A program made the position numbers and the translations under genes. Below, piece after piece: positions 52,121-62,200 of a stretch of 64,000 bases of DNA (positions are counted from its first letter, which is position 1; each line of letters starts with the position of its first letter). The notes under the pieces were generated by a model. It did no database searches, had not been told where the DNA came from, and worked only from the letters and a program-made list of their open reading frames with translations. The stretch spans positions 99,035 to 163,034 of the forward strand of contig CAMDMZ010000003.1 in NCBI GenBank assembly GCA_945902805.1, in the 5' to 3' direction. The stretch is from Propionivibrio dicarboxylicus (lineage in GTDB: Bacteria; Pseudomonadota; Gammaproteobacteria; Burkholderiales; Rhodocyclaceae).

Positions 52121-53325
52121 TTGACGCCTATATCTGCGACGCGGTGCGCACGCCGATCGGGCGCTATGGCGGCAGCCTGTCATCTATCCGTACTGACGAC
52201 CTTGCCGCCCTACCGCTCAAAGCCTTGCTCGAACGCCATCCGAATCTGGACTGGTCGGCCGTCGATGATGCGATCTACGGTTGCGCCAACCAGGCTGGTG
52301 AGGACAATCGCAATGTCGCCCACATTGCCACCTTACTGGCCGGCCTGCCGGCAGAAGTACCCGGAACCACGCTGAATCGCTTGTGCGGCTCCGGGATGGA
52401 CGCCATCGGCACCGCCGCGCGCGCCATCAAGTCTGGCGAAACCTCACTGATGATCGCCGGTGGCGTCGAAAGCATGAGTCGTGCACCGTTCGTGATGCCC
52501 AAGGCCGAATCCGCTTTTTCGCGCAGCACAGCGATTTTCGATACCACCATCGGTTGGCGTTTCATCAACCCACTGATCAAGGCCCAGTATGGTGTCGATT
52601 CGATGCCGGAAACCGCCGATAACGTGGCGAGCGAATTCAAAATCGGGCGCTGCGATCAGGATTTGTTTGCCTTCCGCTCACAGCAAAAGTGGGCGGCCGC
52701 CAATGCCGCCGGCTATTTCCGCGACGAGATCATCCCGGTACTGATCCCGCAAAAGAAAGGCGAGCCGATACTTTTCGATACCGACGAACATCCCCGGCCC
52801 GAAACCACGCTGGAGCAACTCGGCAAACTAAAAGGCATCAACGGTCCCGACCTAACCGTCACCGCCGGCAATGCCAGCGGTGTGAACGATGCTGCCTGCG
52901 CCCTGCTCATCGCCTCGGCGGACGCCGCCCGGATTCATTCGCTGACGCCCATGGCGCGCATCGTAGGCATGGCAACGGCAGGCGTGGCGCCGCGCATCAT
53001 GGGTTTTGGTCCTGCCCCGGCGGTCAAAAAGCTCCTGGCACAAACCGGTCTCACGCTCCAGCAAATGGACGTCATCGAATTGAACGAAGCATTCGCCGCC
53101 CAAGCGTTGGCAGTCACCCGTGATCTCGGCCTGGCCGACGATGATCCGCGCCTCAATCCCAACGGTGGCGCGATCGCCATCGGCCACCCGCTCGGGATGA
53201 GTGGCGCCCGTCTCGTCACCACGGCCCTCTACCAACTGCAGCGCAATGGCGGACGCTACGCCTTGTGCACCATGTGCATCGGCGTCGGCCAGGGAATTGC
53301 CCTTATCATTGAGAGGGTGTACTAG
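52117..53325 (+). CDS. paaJ: 3-oxoadipyl-CoA / 3-oxo-5,6-didehydrosuberyl-CoA thiolase PaaJ
   Basis: A 402-residue thiolase. The nucleophilic cysteine is in TLNRLCGSGMDAIGTAAR (about 90), the general base histidine in GGAIAIGHPLGMSGARL (about 355) and the second cysteine in CTMCIGVGQGIAL (about 386). It performs the thiolytic steps of the lower phenylacetate pathway. The PcaF thiolase of the beta-ketoadipate route is closely related; context favours PaaJ. It overlaps paaI by ATGA. Confidence 0.93.
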   Translation: MIDAYICDAVRTPIGRYGGSLSSIRTDDLAALPLKALLERHPNLDWSAVDDAIYGCANQAGEDNRNVAHIATLLAGLPAEVPGTTLNRLCGSGMDAIGTAARAIKSGETSLMIAGGVESMSRAPFVMPKAESAFSRSTAIFDTTIGWRFINPLIKAQYGVDSMPETADNVASEFKIGRCDQDLFAFRSQQKWAAANAAGYFRDEIIPVLIPQKKGEPILFDTDEHPRPETTLEQLGKLKGINGPDLTVTAGNASGVNDAACALLIASADAARIHSLTPMARIVGMATAGVAPRIMGFGPAPAVKKLLAQTGLTLQQMDVIELNEAFAAQALAVTRDLGLADDDPRLNPNGGAIAIGHPLGMSGARLVTTALYQLQRNGGRYALCTMCIGVGQGIALIIERVY

Positions 53326-53344
53326 GACCCCCGGAGGAAACACC

Positions 53345-54664
53345 ATGTCGTTCGACCGCCCGCTCGCCAGCGAGCTTGAACCGGTCGAAATCGCCAGTCG
53401 CGAGGAAATCGCGGCGCTTCAACTGTCACGCCTGCGCGCCACAGTAAAACTCGCCTACGAGCGAGTGCCGCACATGCGACAGAAATTCGCCGATGCCGGT
53501 GTTCATCCCGACGATCTGCGAGAGCTTGGCGACTTCGCCCATTTCCCCTTCACCACCAAGGAAGATCTGCGCACCACCTACCCCTACGGCATGTTTGCGG
53601 TGCCCATGGATGACATCGTGCGTCTGCATGCCTCATCGGGCACAACCGGCAAACCGACGGTGGTGGGCTACACGCAAAACGATATCGATACCTGGGCCGG
53701 CTTGATGGCGCGCTCGATCCGCGCGGCCGGCGGTTCGCGCTCGGATATTGTTCATGTCACCCACGGCTATGGCCTGTTCACCGGCGGCCTCGGGGTGCAT
53801 TACGGCGCCGAACGCCTCGGCTGCACGGTGGTGCCGATCAGTGGTGGCCAAACCGCGCGTCAGGTCCAGTTGATCCAGGACTTCAAGGCGACGATGATCA
53901 TCGGCACGCCATCCTACGTGCTCAATATCGTCGACGAATTCGAGCGCCAGGGCATCGATCCGCGTAGCACCAGCCTCAAGCGCGGCATGTTCGGCGGCGA
54001 ACCGTGGGGCGAAGAAACCCGTCGCGAACTGGAGACCCGGCTCGGTATCCAGGCCATGGATCTCTACGGCCTGTCAGAACTCATCGGCCCGGGAGTCGCC
54101 GCCGAATGTATCGAATCGCGCGGCGGCCCGACCATCTGGGAAGATCACTTCTACCCCGAAATCATCGACCCGGTCACTGGCGTCGTGCTACCCGATGGCG
54201 AGGAAGGCGAGCTGGTGTTCACCTCCCTGACCAAGGAAGCGCTGCCGATGGTGCGTTACCGCACCCGCGACCTCGCCCGCCTGCTGCCGCCCACCGCGCG
54301 CAGCTTCCGCCGCCTGGGCAAGATCACCGGCCGTACCGACGACATGCTGATCATTCGTGGCGTCAATGTCTTCCCCTCCCAGATCGGCGAACTGGTATTG
54401 AAAATGCCGCAACTGTCACCACACTATCAGCTCGAAATCACACGCACAGGGCACTTGGACGAAATGGCGGTCCAGGTAGAGCTCAAGCCGGATCTGGCAG
54501 CGCTTGCCGCCACCGGGCGTGAGGTGGTGGCCAAGGAGTTGCAGCATCACATTAAAGGGCTGGTCGGTATCACCACCCGCGTCCGGATCATGGACACCGG
54601 TGGCGTCGAACGCTCGACGGGCAAGGCTCGGCGCGTGATCGACCGGCGCGAAAAGAAGACGTAA
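53345..54664 (+). CDS. paaK: Phenylacetate-CoA ligase PaaK
   Basis: A 439-residue adenylate-forming enzyme that activates phenylacetate to phenylacetyl-CoA, the first step of the pathway. The ATP loop is HASSGTTGKPTVVGYT near residue 95, with YGLSELIGPGV near 240, and the C-terminal hinge MLIIRGVNVFPSQI near 335. The ATG at 53345 follows CCGGAGGAAAC, a strong ribosome site; the frame upstream of it lies in paaJ. It closes the plus-strand operon. Confidence 0.96.
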   Translation: MSFDRPLASELEPVEIASREEIAALQLSRLRATVKLAYERVPHMRQKFADAGVHPDDLRELGDFAHFPFTTKEDLRTTYPYGMFAVPMDDIVRLHASSGTTGKPTVVGYTQNDIDTWAGLMARSIRAAGGSRSDIVHVTHGYGLFTGGLGVHYGAERLGCTVVPISGGQTARQVQLIQDFKATMIIGTPSYVLNIVDEFERQGIDPRSTSLKRGMFGGEPWGEETRRELETRLGIQAMDLYGLSELIGPGVAAECIESRGGPTIWEDHFYPEIIDPVTGVVLPDGEEGELVFTSLTKEALPMVRYRTRDLARLLPPTARSFRRLGKITGRTDDMLIIRGVNVFPSQIGELVLKMPQLSPHYQLEITRTGHLDEMAVQVELKPDLAALAATGREVVAKELQHHIKGLVGITTRVRIMDTGGVERSTGKARRVIDRREKKT

Positions 54665-54688
54665 AAAGTCGGTGCTAGCGAGACGGCG
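54663..54688 (+). repeat. REP-like repeat after paaK
   Basis: AAAAAGTCGGTGCTAGCGAGACGGCG, the REP-like core in the opposite orientation to the copies at 29248 and 31560, placed immediately past the paaK stop (54662-54664). Confidence 0.75.
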
Positions 54689-54700
54689 TCAGACCATTGC

Positions 54701-55300
54701 CTACCGCTCCGGCCGCTCTGCGGCTGGCACGCTGCCCGGAACCGGCAGCGCAAAGACTTCCCAAAGCGGAATCTCGATGCCCTCGAAGGTCCCCAGGACC
54801 AGCATCTCGTCGCCCCCGAAGGCCGTCCCGGCGTCATAGGCTTGACCTTCCAGCACGAAGCGCATCGCGTAGTGCTCAAGCGGATCGACAATCAGGTATT
54901 CCTTGACGCCAAACCGGGCGTAGAGCGCCTTTTTCTCGCGCAAATCGCGCGTCGCCGTCCCCGGTGAGAGAACTTCCACGACCAGATCGGGCACGCCGTC
55001 GATACATGCCGGCGTAATCTTGCGGGGATCGCATACCACCAGGATGTCCGGTTGAACGACATCGGTTTCCGAAAACCGCACGTCGGTCGGGGCGACGAAA
55101 GGCGTGCAGGCTTTACCAGCCAGTGCGCGTTCCAAGCGCGCGGCGAAACGCAGCGCAACGCCCTGATGCGAGGTAGACGGTGCCGGCGACATCGCAAACG
55201 CCTCGCCGTTAATAATTTCCCAGCGCTCACTCTCGGGCAAGGTCTGGTAATCGCTCCAGGTCCAGTTCATGCTCTGCTTGTGCGCCAGGTTCGCCAACAT
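54701..55300 (-). CDS. Uma2 family (DUF820) putative endonuclease
   Basis: A 199-residue member of the PD-(D/E)XK-like Uma2 family. Core residues are visible in FSETDVVQPDILVVCDP (conserved Asp) and PDLVVEVLSPGTATRDLREKKALYARFGVKEYLIVDP (Glu and Lys). The start at 55300 follows GAGGT. Uma2 proteins are scattered in bacteria and often copied in cyanobacteria; the biological role is unknown. It is convergent with paaK and separated by a REP-like repeat. Confidence 0.88.
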   Translation of the reverse strand: MLANLAHKQSMNWTWSDYQTLPESERWEIINGEAFAMSPAPSTSHQGVALRFAARLERALAGKACTPFVAPTDVRFSETDVVQPDILVVCDPRKITPACIDGVPDLVVEVLSPGTATRDLREKKALYARFGVKEYLIVDPLEHYAMRFVLEGQAYDAGTAFGGDEMLVLGTFEGIEIPLWEVFALPVPGSVPAAERPER

Positions 55301-55472
55301 GATGTACCTCGACAATCAGTGTGTAACAGCGGCGATGATAACGTTAGTTCCCGTAGCGCGATTCGTGCTCCGTCAAAACAGCAGACCAGAACCCGCGCCC
55401 GGCCGGTAAACATTTTCGACAAATTGTCGACGACGTGGGATGATTCGATAACCAACCTTGGCAAGGAAACCC

Positions 55473-56255
55473 ATGTCTACCCGATTGCTTTTTGCGCTGC
55501 TGGTCCTACTCGGCCAATTTGGTTCGGCCAACGGCGCGACACCTGACTGTTCGCGTACCTACACCCTGGCCTTTCACGATCACGGCCTGCTCTACTCGGC
55601 AGAGACAAATGCCGGGATCGACAAGGATGTGGCGGATGAGCTCATCCGTCGTAGCGGGTGCAAGGTGACGGTGAGCCTGATGCCGCGAGCGCGGATCTGG
55701 CAGCTCATCGAATCCGGTGCGCTGGATTTCAGCCTGTCCGGCATTGCCAATGCCGAGCGCGACAAATTTGCCGGTTTTGCCTGGTACTTCAGCAACAAGT
55801 ACTACTTGCTGGTGCGCAACGATTCCGGCGTCCGCAATTTGTCCGGTTTCGAGAAAAACGATGCACTTCAGCTCGGTGTTATCCGCAGCTTCAGATATAG
55901 CGAATCGGCCAACCGCCTGGTCGACACGCTGCAGAATGGCAATCGCGTCAGCCAGGCCGGAGGGCTTGCGCCGCTGTACCAGACGCTGATGGCTGGCCGA
56001 ATTCACGGAATGATCATCGAACCCTTTGATTTCCCGGCGCTGGAAGAAAAGAAGATTCGTGAAATGAGCACCATTATCGAGTTCAATGATCCTTCCGTAC
56101 CCCATGGTTTGATCATGTCGAAGAAAGCGCTGTCCGTCGCGCAGCAGGAGCAATGGCGCGCCATCGTCAATGGCATGCGTGCCGACGGGACCATGCGCCG
56201 CATTTTTGAGAAGTATTTCAATCCCGAGCTAGCGACTGCCCTGACGAATTTCTGA
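55473..56255 (+). CDS. Periplasmic solute-binding protein, family 3-like
   Basis: A 260-residue secreted protein with signal peptide (MSTRLLFALLVLLGQFGSANG) and the SBP_bac_3 pattern: TYTLAFHDHGLLYS, NAGIDKDVADELIRRSGC, LDFSLSGIANAERDKFAGFAWYF. There is no ABC permease nearby. It ends five bases before a CHASE-GGDEF gene, so it may act as a ligand-sensing partner rather than a transport component; this is inference from position. The ATG follows AAGGAAA. Confidence 0.85.
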   Translation: MSTRLLFALLVLLGQFGSANGATPDCSRTYTLAFHDHGLLYSAETNAGIDKDVADELIRRSGCKVTVSLMPRARIWQLIESGALDFSLSGIANAERDKFAGFAWYFSNKYYLLVRNDSGVRNLSGFEKNDALQLGVIRSFRYSESANRLVDTLQNGNRVSQAGGLAPLYQTLMAGRIHGMIIEPFDFPALEEKKIREMSTIIEFNDPSVPHGLIMSKKALSVAQQEQWRAIVNGMRADGTMRRIFEKYFNPELATALTNF

Positions 56256-56260
56256 TTCTC

Positions 56261-57844
56261 ATGAATGGCTCCCTGATCAGCAACGCGGCAACACGCGTTG
56301 TCCTGGCCCTGCTACCGTGGCTCATTCTCGCAGTGACACTGGGTGGCACCTGGTTCACTTGGAACCATGAACGTGAAACCACGCGCAAGGCTTTGCGCTC
56401 ACAGTTTGACTTCGCCTTGCGCGAAACCGTCAGCCGCGTTGAACAGCGCGTCCAGGGCTACGAGCAAATGTTGCGCGGAGTGCAGTCGCTGTTTGCCACC
56501 ACCCAATTTAGAAATCGTGCGGCAATGCACGATTATGTCGACACCCTGCAACTCGATGCCAACTTTTCCGGCATCCAGGCGATAGGTGTCGTGGAATGGG
56601 TTCCCGCACCGCGCAAGAGCGCGCACGTGGCGGCCATGCGCGCCGCCGGCTTTCCGAATTACGCCATTGATCCTGATGGACTGCGGGAGGTCTATGCTCC
56701 CATCGTCCAGCGAGAACCCTATGTGGGACGCAATCGCATGCCGCCGGGCGGCGACGTCTGGGCCGATCCGGTGCGCCGGCTTGCCCTCGAAAAAGCACGC
56801 GATTCCGGCACGGCGGCGATTTCTGGCAAGGTCAAATTGAAAGTAGACACCGAATCCGTTGCCCCGCCCGGTTTCATCATGTACCTACCGATCTATGCCC
56901 GTGACAAACCGCGCGACAGCGTCGAAGAGCGTCATGCCCAGTTGATCGGATGGGTCTATGCGGCCTTCCACATGAGCGACTTCATGGCCAGTTTGTATGG
57001 CAACCAGTCGCCCGGGCTGGTTCTTGCCATGTATGACGGCACCGATGCCGACGAGGCGTCCTTACTCTACCGCTCCGATGGCGCGACCGCCAGCGGTGAG
57101 CCGTCGCACCGGGCCGCCATTAGCGCCAACGAATACATGGTCGTGGCTAACCATACCTGGACCCTGGCGTTGAGCACACACGATATTTTTGAAGCTCGCT
57201 ATGGCCGTGGCATGGAAACAGTAACCGCCGTTGCTGGGACAGTTTTAGGTCTCTTGCTGGCCTGGCTGACCTGGCTGATGGTCACCGGACGCGACCGCGC
57301 GTTGCGCCTCGCAGAAGCGATGACCGAAGAATTGCGACATATTGCGCAGCACGACCCATTGACCGGTCTGCCCAATCGCGCCCTGTTCAACGACCGCCTC
57401 AATCGGGAACTGGCCCGTGCCAACCGTCAGCATGGGCGCTTCGCCATGGTCTTCATTGATCTCGACCATTTCAAACCCATCAACGACACGTTTGGTCATG
57501 ACGTGGGTGACCAGGCTCTACGCCAAGTAGCCCGACAACTACAGGATTGCGTTCGCGCGGCGGACACAGTGGGACGCCTCGGGGGTGACGAGTTCGTGGT
57601 CTTGTTGGCTGAACTCAGTGATACCGACGCCATCCTCGCTATCGCCGAAAAACTCCACCGAGCCGTACATCAGCCCTTCATCGTAAGCGGGCAAGAACTC
57701 TCGATTTCGTGTTGCATCGGAGTGGCCGTCTATCCCGACGATGGGACCGACGCACTTAGTTTGATCAAGAACGCGGACGATGCCATGTACCGTGCCAAAG
57801 AAGCCGGCCGCGATTGCGTTCGACTTTGCAGCAGCACGCCGTGA
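56261..57844 (+). CDS. CHASE-GGDEF diguanylate cyclase
   Basis: A 527-residue membrane protein. It has two membrane segments (about 13-32 and 322-341) that bracket a periplasmic CHASE domain (GIQAIGVVEWVP, then REPYVGRN). The GGDEF domain follows (about 360-520) with DPLTGLPNRALF, FIDLDHFKPINDTFGHDVGD and an intact GRLGGDEFVVLL active site. It should produce cyclic di-GMP in response to an external ligand, possibly brought by the binding protein encoded just upstream. No RxxD inhibitory site was found four residues before GGDEF. Confidence 0.93.
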   Translation: MNGSLISNAATRVVLALLPWLILAVTLGGTWFTWNHERETTRKALRSQFDFALRETVSRVEQRVQGYEQMLRGVQSLFATTQFRNRAAMHDYVDTLQLDANFSGIQAIGVVEWVPAPRKSAHVAAMRAAGFPNYAIDPDGLREVYAPIVQREPYVGRNRMPPGGDVWADPVRRLALEKARDSGTAAISGKVKLKVDTESVAPPGFIMYLPIYARDKPRDSVEERHAQLIGWVYAAFHMSDFMASLYGNQSPGLVLAMYDGTDADEASLLYRSDGATASGEPSHRAAISANEYMVVANHTWTLALSTHDIFEARYGRGMETVTAVAGTVLGLLLAWLTWLMVTGRDRALRLAEAMTEELRHIAQHDPLTGLPNRALFNDRLNRELARANRQHGRFAMVFIDLDHFKPINDTFGHDVGDQALRQVARQLQDCVRAADTVGRLGGDEFVVLLAELSDTDAILAIAEKLHRAVHQPFIVSGQELSISCCIGVAVYPDDGTDALSLIKNADDAMYRAKEAGRDCVRLCSSTP

Positions 57845-57849
57845 ATGCA

Positions 57850-57876
57850 AAAAGTCGGTGCCGGTGAGACGGCGGT
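57850..57876 (+). repeat. REP-like repeat after the GGDEF gene
   Basis: AAAAAGTCGGTGCCGGTGAGACGGCGG, closely similar to the copy at 54663, located six bases past the GGDEF stop. Confidence 0.75.
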
Positions 57877-57879
57877 ATC

Positions 57880-58107
57880 ATGCCGGCCATGCGACATTGG
57901 CCCATCACTTTCCTGGTTCTAACTGCCCTCGGCGTACTCTGCCTGCTCGCCGGCATGGCCGCGCTGGCGGGTCTGCTGCACGGCACGCACCCCCTGTTTA
58001 ACGACGACATGGCCGGTTGGGCCTTGATCGTTTCAGCGATCGCGCTGGTGCTTTCGGGCGCCTTCCCGCTGGTTCTGCGCCGCCTGCAGGAACATGACCA
58101 ATCTTGA
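57880..58107 (+). CDS. Small membrane protein, 75 aa
   Basis: An unrecognised 75-residue protein with two hydrophobic segments (about 8-32 and 44-65) and short charged ends (MRHW, RRLQEHDQS). The first three residues could be skipped in favour of MRHWPITF at 57889. No ribosome site is strong. Lies between the GGDEF gene and msrA on the same strand. Confidence 0.55.
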   Translation: MPAMRHWPITFLVLTALGVLCLLAGMAALAGLLHGTHPLFNDDMAGWALIVSAIALVLSGAFPLVLRRLQEHDQS

Positions 58108-58179
58108 ACCGCTTTGGGGCGATCCGCTGGCGCCAAAAACCATCGTCTGGCCAATTGCCTTACGCTGCGGGAGAAAAAA

Positions 58180-58719
58180 ATGAACCTTGAAATTGCCACT
58201 CTGGGCGGCGGTTGCTTCTGGTGCGTTGAAGGCGCGCTAAAGCAGTTGCAAGGCGTTGCCCGTTGCATCTCCGGATACGCCGGTGGCGCGACACAGAACC
58301 CGGATTACCGCGCCATTTGCACTGGCCGCACCGGTCATGCCGAAGTTGTGGAAGTCCAATTCGATCCGGCGCAGATCGACTACCGCACGCTACTCGAAGC
58401 CTTCTTTGCCATTCACGATCCAACCACGCTCAATCGCCAGGGCAATGACAGCGGCACGCAATATCGTTCGGTGATCTTTACCCACTCAACCGAGCAGGAA
58501 AATATTGCTCATGCCTTGATCGCCGAGCTAAACGCGGCCAAAACCTGGTCCGATCCTATCGTCACCGCCGTCCTGCCAGCGCCGACTTTTTGGCCGGCCG
58601 AGGATTACCACCAGAACTACCTCGCCACCAATCCCTACCAGCCCTACTGCCAGGCCGTGGCGGCGCCCAAAGCGGCCAAGTTGCGCAAGCTTTACGCGCA
58701 ACGGCTCAAGTCTTCCTAA
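58180..58719 (+). CDS. msrA: Peptide methionine (S)-S-oxide reductase MsrA
   Basis: A 179-residue repair enzyme with the active-site motif GGGCFWCVEG (about 10-19) and family segments SGYAGG, PTTLNRQGND, GTQYRSVI and FWPAEDYHQNY. The start at 58180 follows GGGAG. Its coding sequence around 58564-58588 resembles the REP-like core of this genome, but the encoded PAPTFWPAE fits the family. Confidence 0.95.
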   Translation: MNLEIATLGGGCFWCVEGALKQLQGVARCISGYAGGATQNPDYRAICTGRTGHAEVVEVQFDPAQIDYRTLLEAFFAIHDPTTLNRQGNDSGTQYRSVIFTHSTEQENIAHALIAELNAAKTWSDPIVTAVLPAPTFWPAEDYHQNYLATNPYQPYCQAVAAPKAAKLRKLYAQRLKSS

Positions 58720-58738
58720 CGATTCCTGGTTCCTTCTT

Positions 58739-59284
58739 GTGGCACTTAAATCCACCATCTTCAAAGCCGAGTTGAACATTACCGATCTCGATCGGAACTA
58801 CTACGGCGCACATGCTCTGACCATCGCCCGTCATCCCTCGGAGACCGACGAACGCATGATGGTGCGCCTGCTCGCTTTCATCCTTCAGGCCAGCGATAGC
58901 CTGGTTTTCGGCAAGGGGCTCGCGGCGGACGACGAACCGGATCTGTGGCAGAAAGACCTGACCGGCGCTATCCAGCTCTGGATCGACGTCGGCCTGCCCG
59001 ATGAAAAGCGCGTCCGCCGCGCCTGTGGTCGTTCGGACCGGGTCACCGTGGTGACCTATGGCGGACGCGTGGCTGATATGTGGTGGCAGCAGAATCAATC
59101 GGCCCTTAAACAACAAACTAAGCTCACGGTTATCAATCTGGTTCCCGAATCCACGCAAGCGCTCGCCGCCGCCGCCCAGCGCAACATGCAGATTCAATGC
59201 ACCCGCCAGGATGGCGATCTGTGGCTGACGCTGGACAACTCCTCGCTGCACGTTGTGCCGGAACTGCTCCACCCCAGCACATAA
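58739..59284 (+). CDS. yaeQ: YaeQ family protein
   Basis: A 181-residue protein: MALKSTIFKAELNITDLDRNYY is the family start, followed by HPSETDERMMVRLLAF, DEPDLWQKDLTG, WIDVGLPDEKRVRRA and a GDLWLTLDNSSLH C-terminus. YaeQ has a PD-(D/E)XK nuclease-like fold; its role is uncertain (the family was linked to RfaH-type effects). It starts at a GTG (58739), 19 bases after msrA. Confidence 0.92.
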   Translation: MALKSTIFKAELNITDLDRNYYGAHALTIARHPSETDERMMVRLLAFILQASDSLVFGKGLAADDEPDLWQKDLTGAIQLWIDVGLPDEKRVRRACGRSDRVTVVTYGGRVADMWWQQNQSALKQQTKLTVINLVPESTQALAAAAQRNMQIQCTRQDGDLWLTLDNSSLHVVPELLHPST

Positions 59285-59289
59285 TTCCC

Positions 59290-62200
59290 ATGAGTCATTT
59301 CAACAGCCTGGCATTACTCGGGCAACTCGCCGCATTTTTCGACGCCGGCACGGTCCGCGCTGGACGCGCCCTTGCTGGCGCAGGGGCGGTGAAAATCGTC
59401 CGTGATGATCGCAGCGACGAAGATATTTTCATCGGTGCGCGAGTCAAGGAAGGCAAGCAACTCGTGCGCGAAGTCGATATCCGGCTTGATCTGGACGACA
59501 GCGGCGCGGTATCGAACCTGTTCAGCATGTGTTCGTGCCCGCTGGCCAGCGAATGCGAGCATGTGGTTGCGGTGCTGGTAGCCTTCGGTCGCGGCAACGA
59601 GACGGCGACCGAGGCCACTGACGAAACGATTCACCCGCCGCAAACCGCCCCCACATCGCTGGCGCGAATGCTGAGTGCCAGTTTGGCACCCGAACCACCA
59701 CCCTGGCCAGCATTCCGGGCCGGTCCGCGCACCACGAAGACTGCGCCCAGACCGGCCACCGCACCCACACTCGCACCTCCGCCCGCGCCGGTCAACTGGC
59801 TGGAATCGCTGGAACGTGATTTGACGACGTGGGAAGTGCTCAACGAGCCGCGTAACTTACTGTCGGCCCAACTGCTCTATCTGCTGCACACCGAACCGGA
59901 GACGCGCCTCGCTATCGTGCAATGCCCCGTCTTGAGTTCCGGAATGCGCGGCAAGCCTGTTCCATGGCATCCGCAGCCTACCGACCTGTGCTATCCGCGC
60001 TCACGCCATAGCTTGGTGGACGACGCCGATGTATTGCCGCTGCGCCTCTACCTCGGGCTGCAGCAAACGCAACACCCGACCGCACCATTACTGGAAGGCG
60101 AAGCTGGCGCCCTGCTGCTCAACGCCGCGCTCGCCACCGGCCGCTTGTACCTCGCCAAGCAACTGAGTCGCCCGTTGGCCGTGGGCGCGTTGCGGCCGCT
60201 GCAGCTCAGTTGGACGGTCGATAGCCAGGGCCGGCAGCGACTTGCTGTGCAGGACCAGCCCAGCCTGCACCTGATCGCTACCCAGCCACCGGCCTTTGTA
60301 GACACCGCGAGCTTCGAATGCGGCGAGTTGCAAACGGAGTTGCCTGTCGCCGCCCTCACGCACTTGCTGCAGGCGCCCCCCTTGAATAACACTGATGCGC
60401 TCAAGGTGCGCGCCAAACTCGCTGCTATCGGCCAGCGCAGCGGCGTTGCCCTACCCTTGCCTAAAGTGCCCGAAGTGCTCCAGCCCGGCCGCCCGGTGGC
60501 ACGCGTGGTGCTCCGTCTCGCGCGCTTTCGGCATCACGCCGTGGCCTCGATGATCGACGAGTACCCGGCTGCCGAGCTGCACTTCGACTACCCACTCGAG
60601 CTGCATGTGTGTGACGAAGATACGTCGGATTCGATCACACATAGTCTTATCGCCGGCAAGCTGGTGACCTGGCAACGTGACCTGGCCAGTGAATCCCGCG
60701 TTCGGTCACTCCTGAAAGCCGAAGGCATGGCGCCGTTTGTCGAGCGGCTGGGAAATTATCTGCGCGTCGATTCAGATGATTCCTGCCTGATGCCGCTACG
60801 CAGCAATGCCGTCGACTGGATGCCCTTCCTCAGCGAAGGCGTGCCGCGCCTGAAGGCGCATGGCGTGCACGTTGTCATCGATGATGACTTTCCCTATGGC
60901 GTCGAGATCGCCGAAGACTGGTTCGTCGAGGTCGACGAAGTCGGCAGCAGCTGTCAATGGTTTGATCTGGAACTCGGCGTCATCATCCATGGCGAAAAGA
61001 TCAGTCTGGTACCGCCGTTGTTGCGCCTCATCAAACAACAGCCGACACTGCTCGACCACCTGCGCGAACTGGGCGACGAGCAAGCCTACCCCGTCGCCCT
61101 GGATGACAAACGGGTGCTACCGGTACCGGCCGGGCGCCTGAAAGCCTGGTTGCTTCCGCTGCTGGAATTGATCGATCCGGACCGACCAAGGCTCTCGGGC
61201 TTTCACGCCGGCTTGCTGTCCGGGCTCGACGACGGCAGCACACAATGGCTGGGCAGCGAGGCCGTGCGGCGGCTGGCGCAGCGCTTGCAAGACTTTTCCG
61301 GCATTGCCGAACACCTGCCGGCGCCGGGCTTCACCGCCTCGCTGCGCCCCTACCAGCAAGCCGGTTTGAACTGGCTACAGTTCCTGCGCGAATTCAACCT
61401 GGCCGGCATCCTGGCCGACGATATGGGCTTGGGCAAGACGGTGCAGACGCTGGCCCACCTGCATCTGGAAAAAGTCTCCGGCCGCGCCGATCGCCCCAGC
61501 CTGGTGGTGGCAACGACCAGCCTGATGTCCAACTGGCGCCAGGAAACCGCGCGCTTCACGCCCGAGCTGAAGGTGCTGGTGCTGCATGGCGCCGACCGTC
61601 GGGAGTACATGGACGAAATCGATACCGCCGATCTAGTGCTCACCACCTACCCGCTGCTGGTGCGTGACCGCGAAACCTTGCTGGCGCGTGAATATCACCT
61701 GTTGATCATGGACGAAGCGCAGTTCATCAAGAACCCCAAGGCGCAGTCGCATCAGGTCGCGCGGCAGTTGCGGGCGCGTCATCGTTTATCGCTGACCGGC
61801 ACGCCGCTGGAAAACCATCTGGGTGAGCTGTGGGCGCAGTTCGACTTTCTCATGCGCGGCTTTCTCGGGGACCAGAAACGTTTCGTCAAAACTTTCCGCA
61901 CGCCAATTGAGAAGTTTGACGACGACGATGCCCGCACACGACTCGCCGACCGGGTGCGGCCCTTCCTGCTGCGCCGGACCAAGGAGGACGTGCTCACCGA
62001 CCTGCCGCCACGCACCGAGATCGTGCGCTGGATCGAAATCGAAGGCGGTCAGCGCGATCTATACGAATCGCTGCGCATCGCCTTTGACAAGAAACTGCGC
62101 ACCGCGCTGGTCGAGCAAGGCATCGGCCGTAGCCAGATCATGATTCTCGATGCCCTGCTGAAACTGCGTCAGGTCTGCTGTGACCCGCGACTGGTCAAAT

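Noticed and set aside
58564..58588. REP-like core inside msrA
   Set aside because: The bases encode a segment that fits the MsrA family (PAPTFWPAE), so the likeness may be chance or convergence. It was not listed as a repeat copy.
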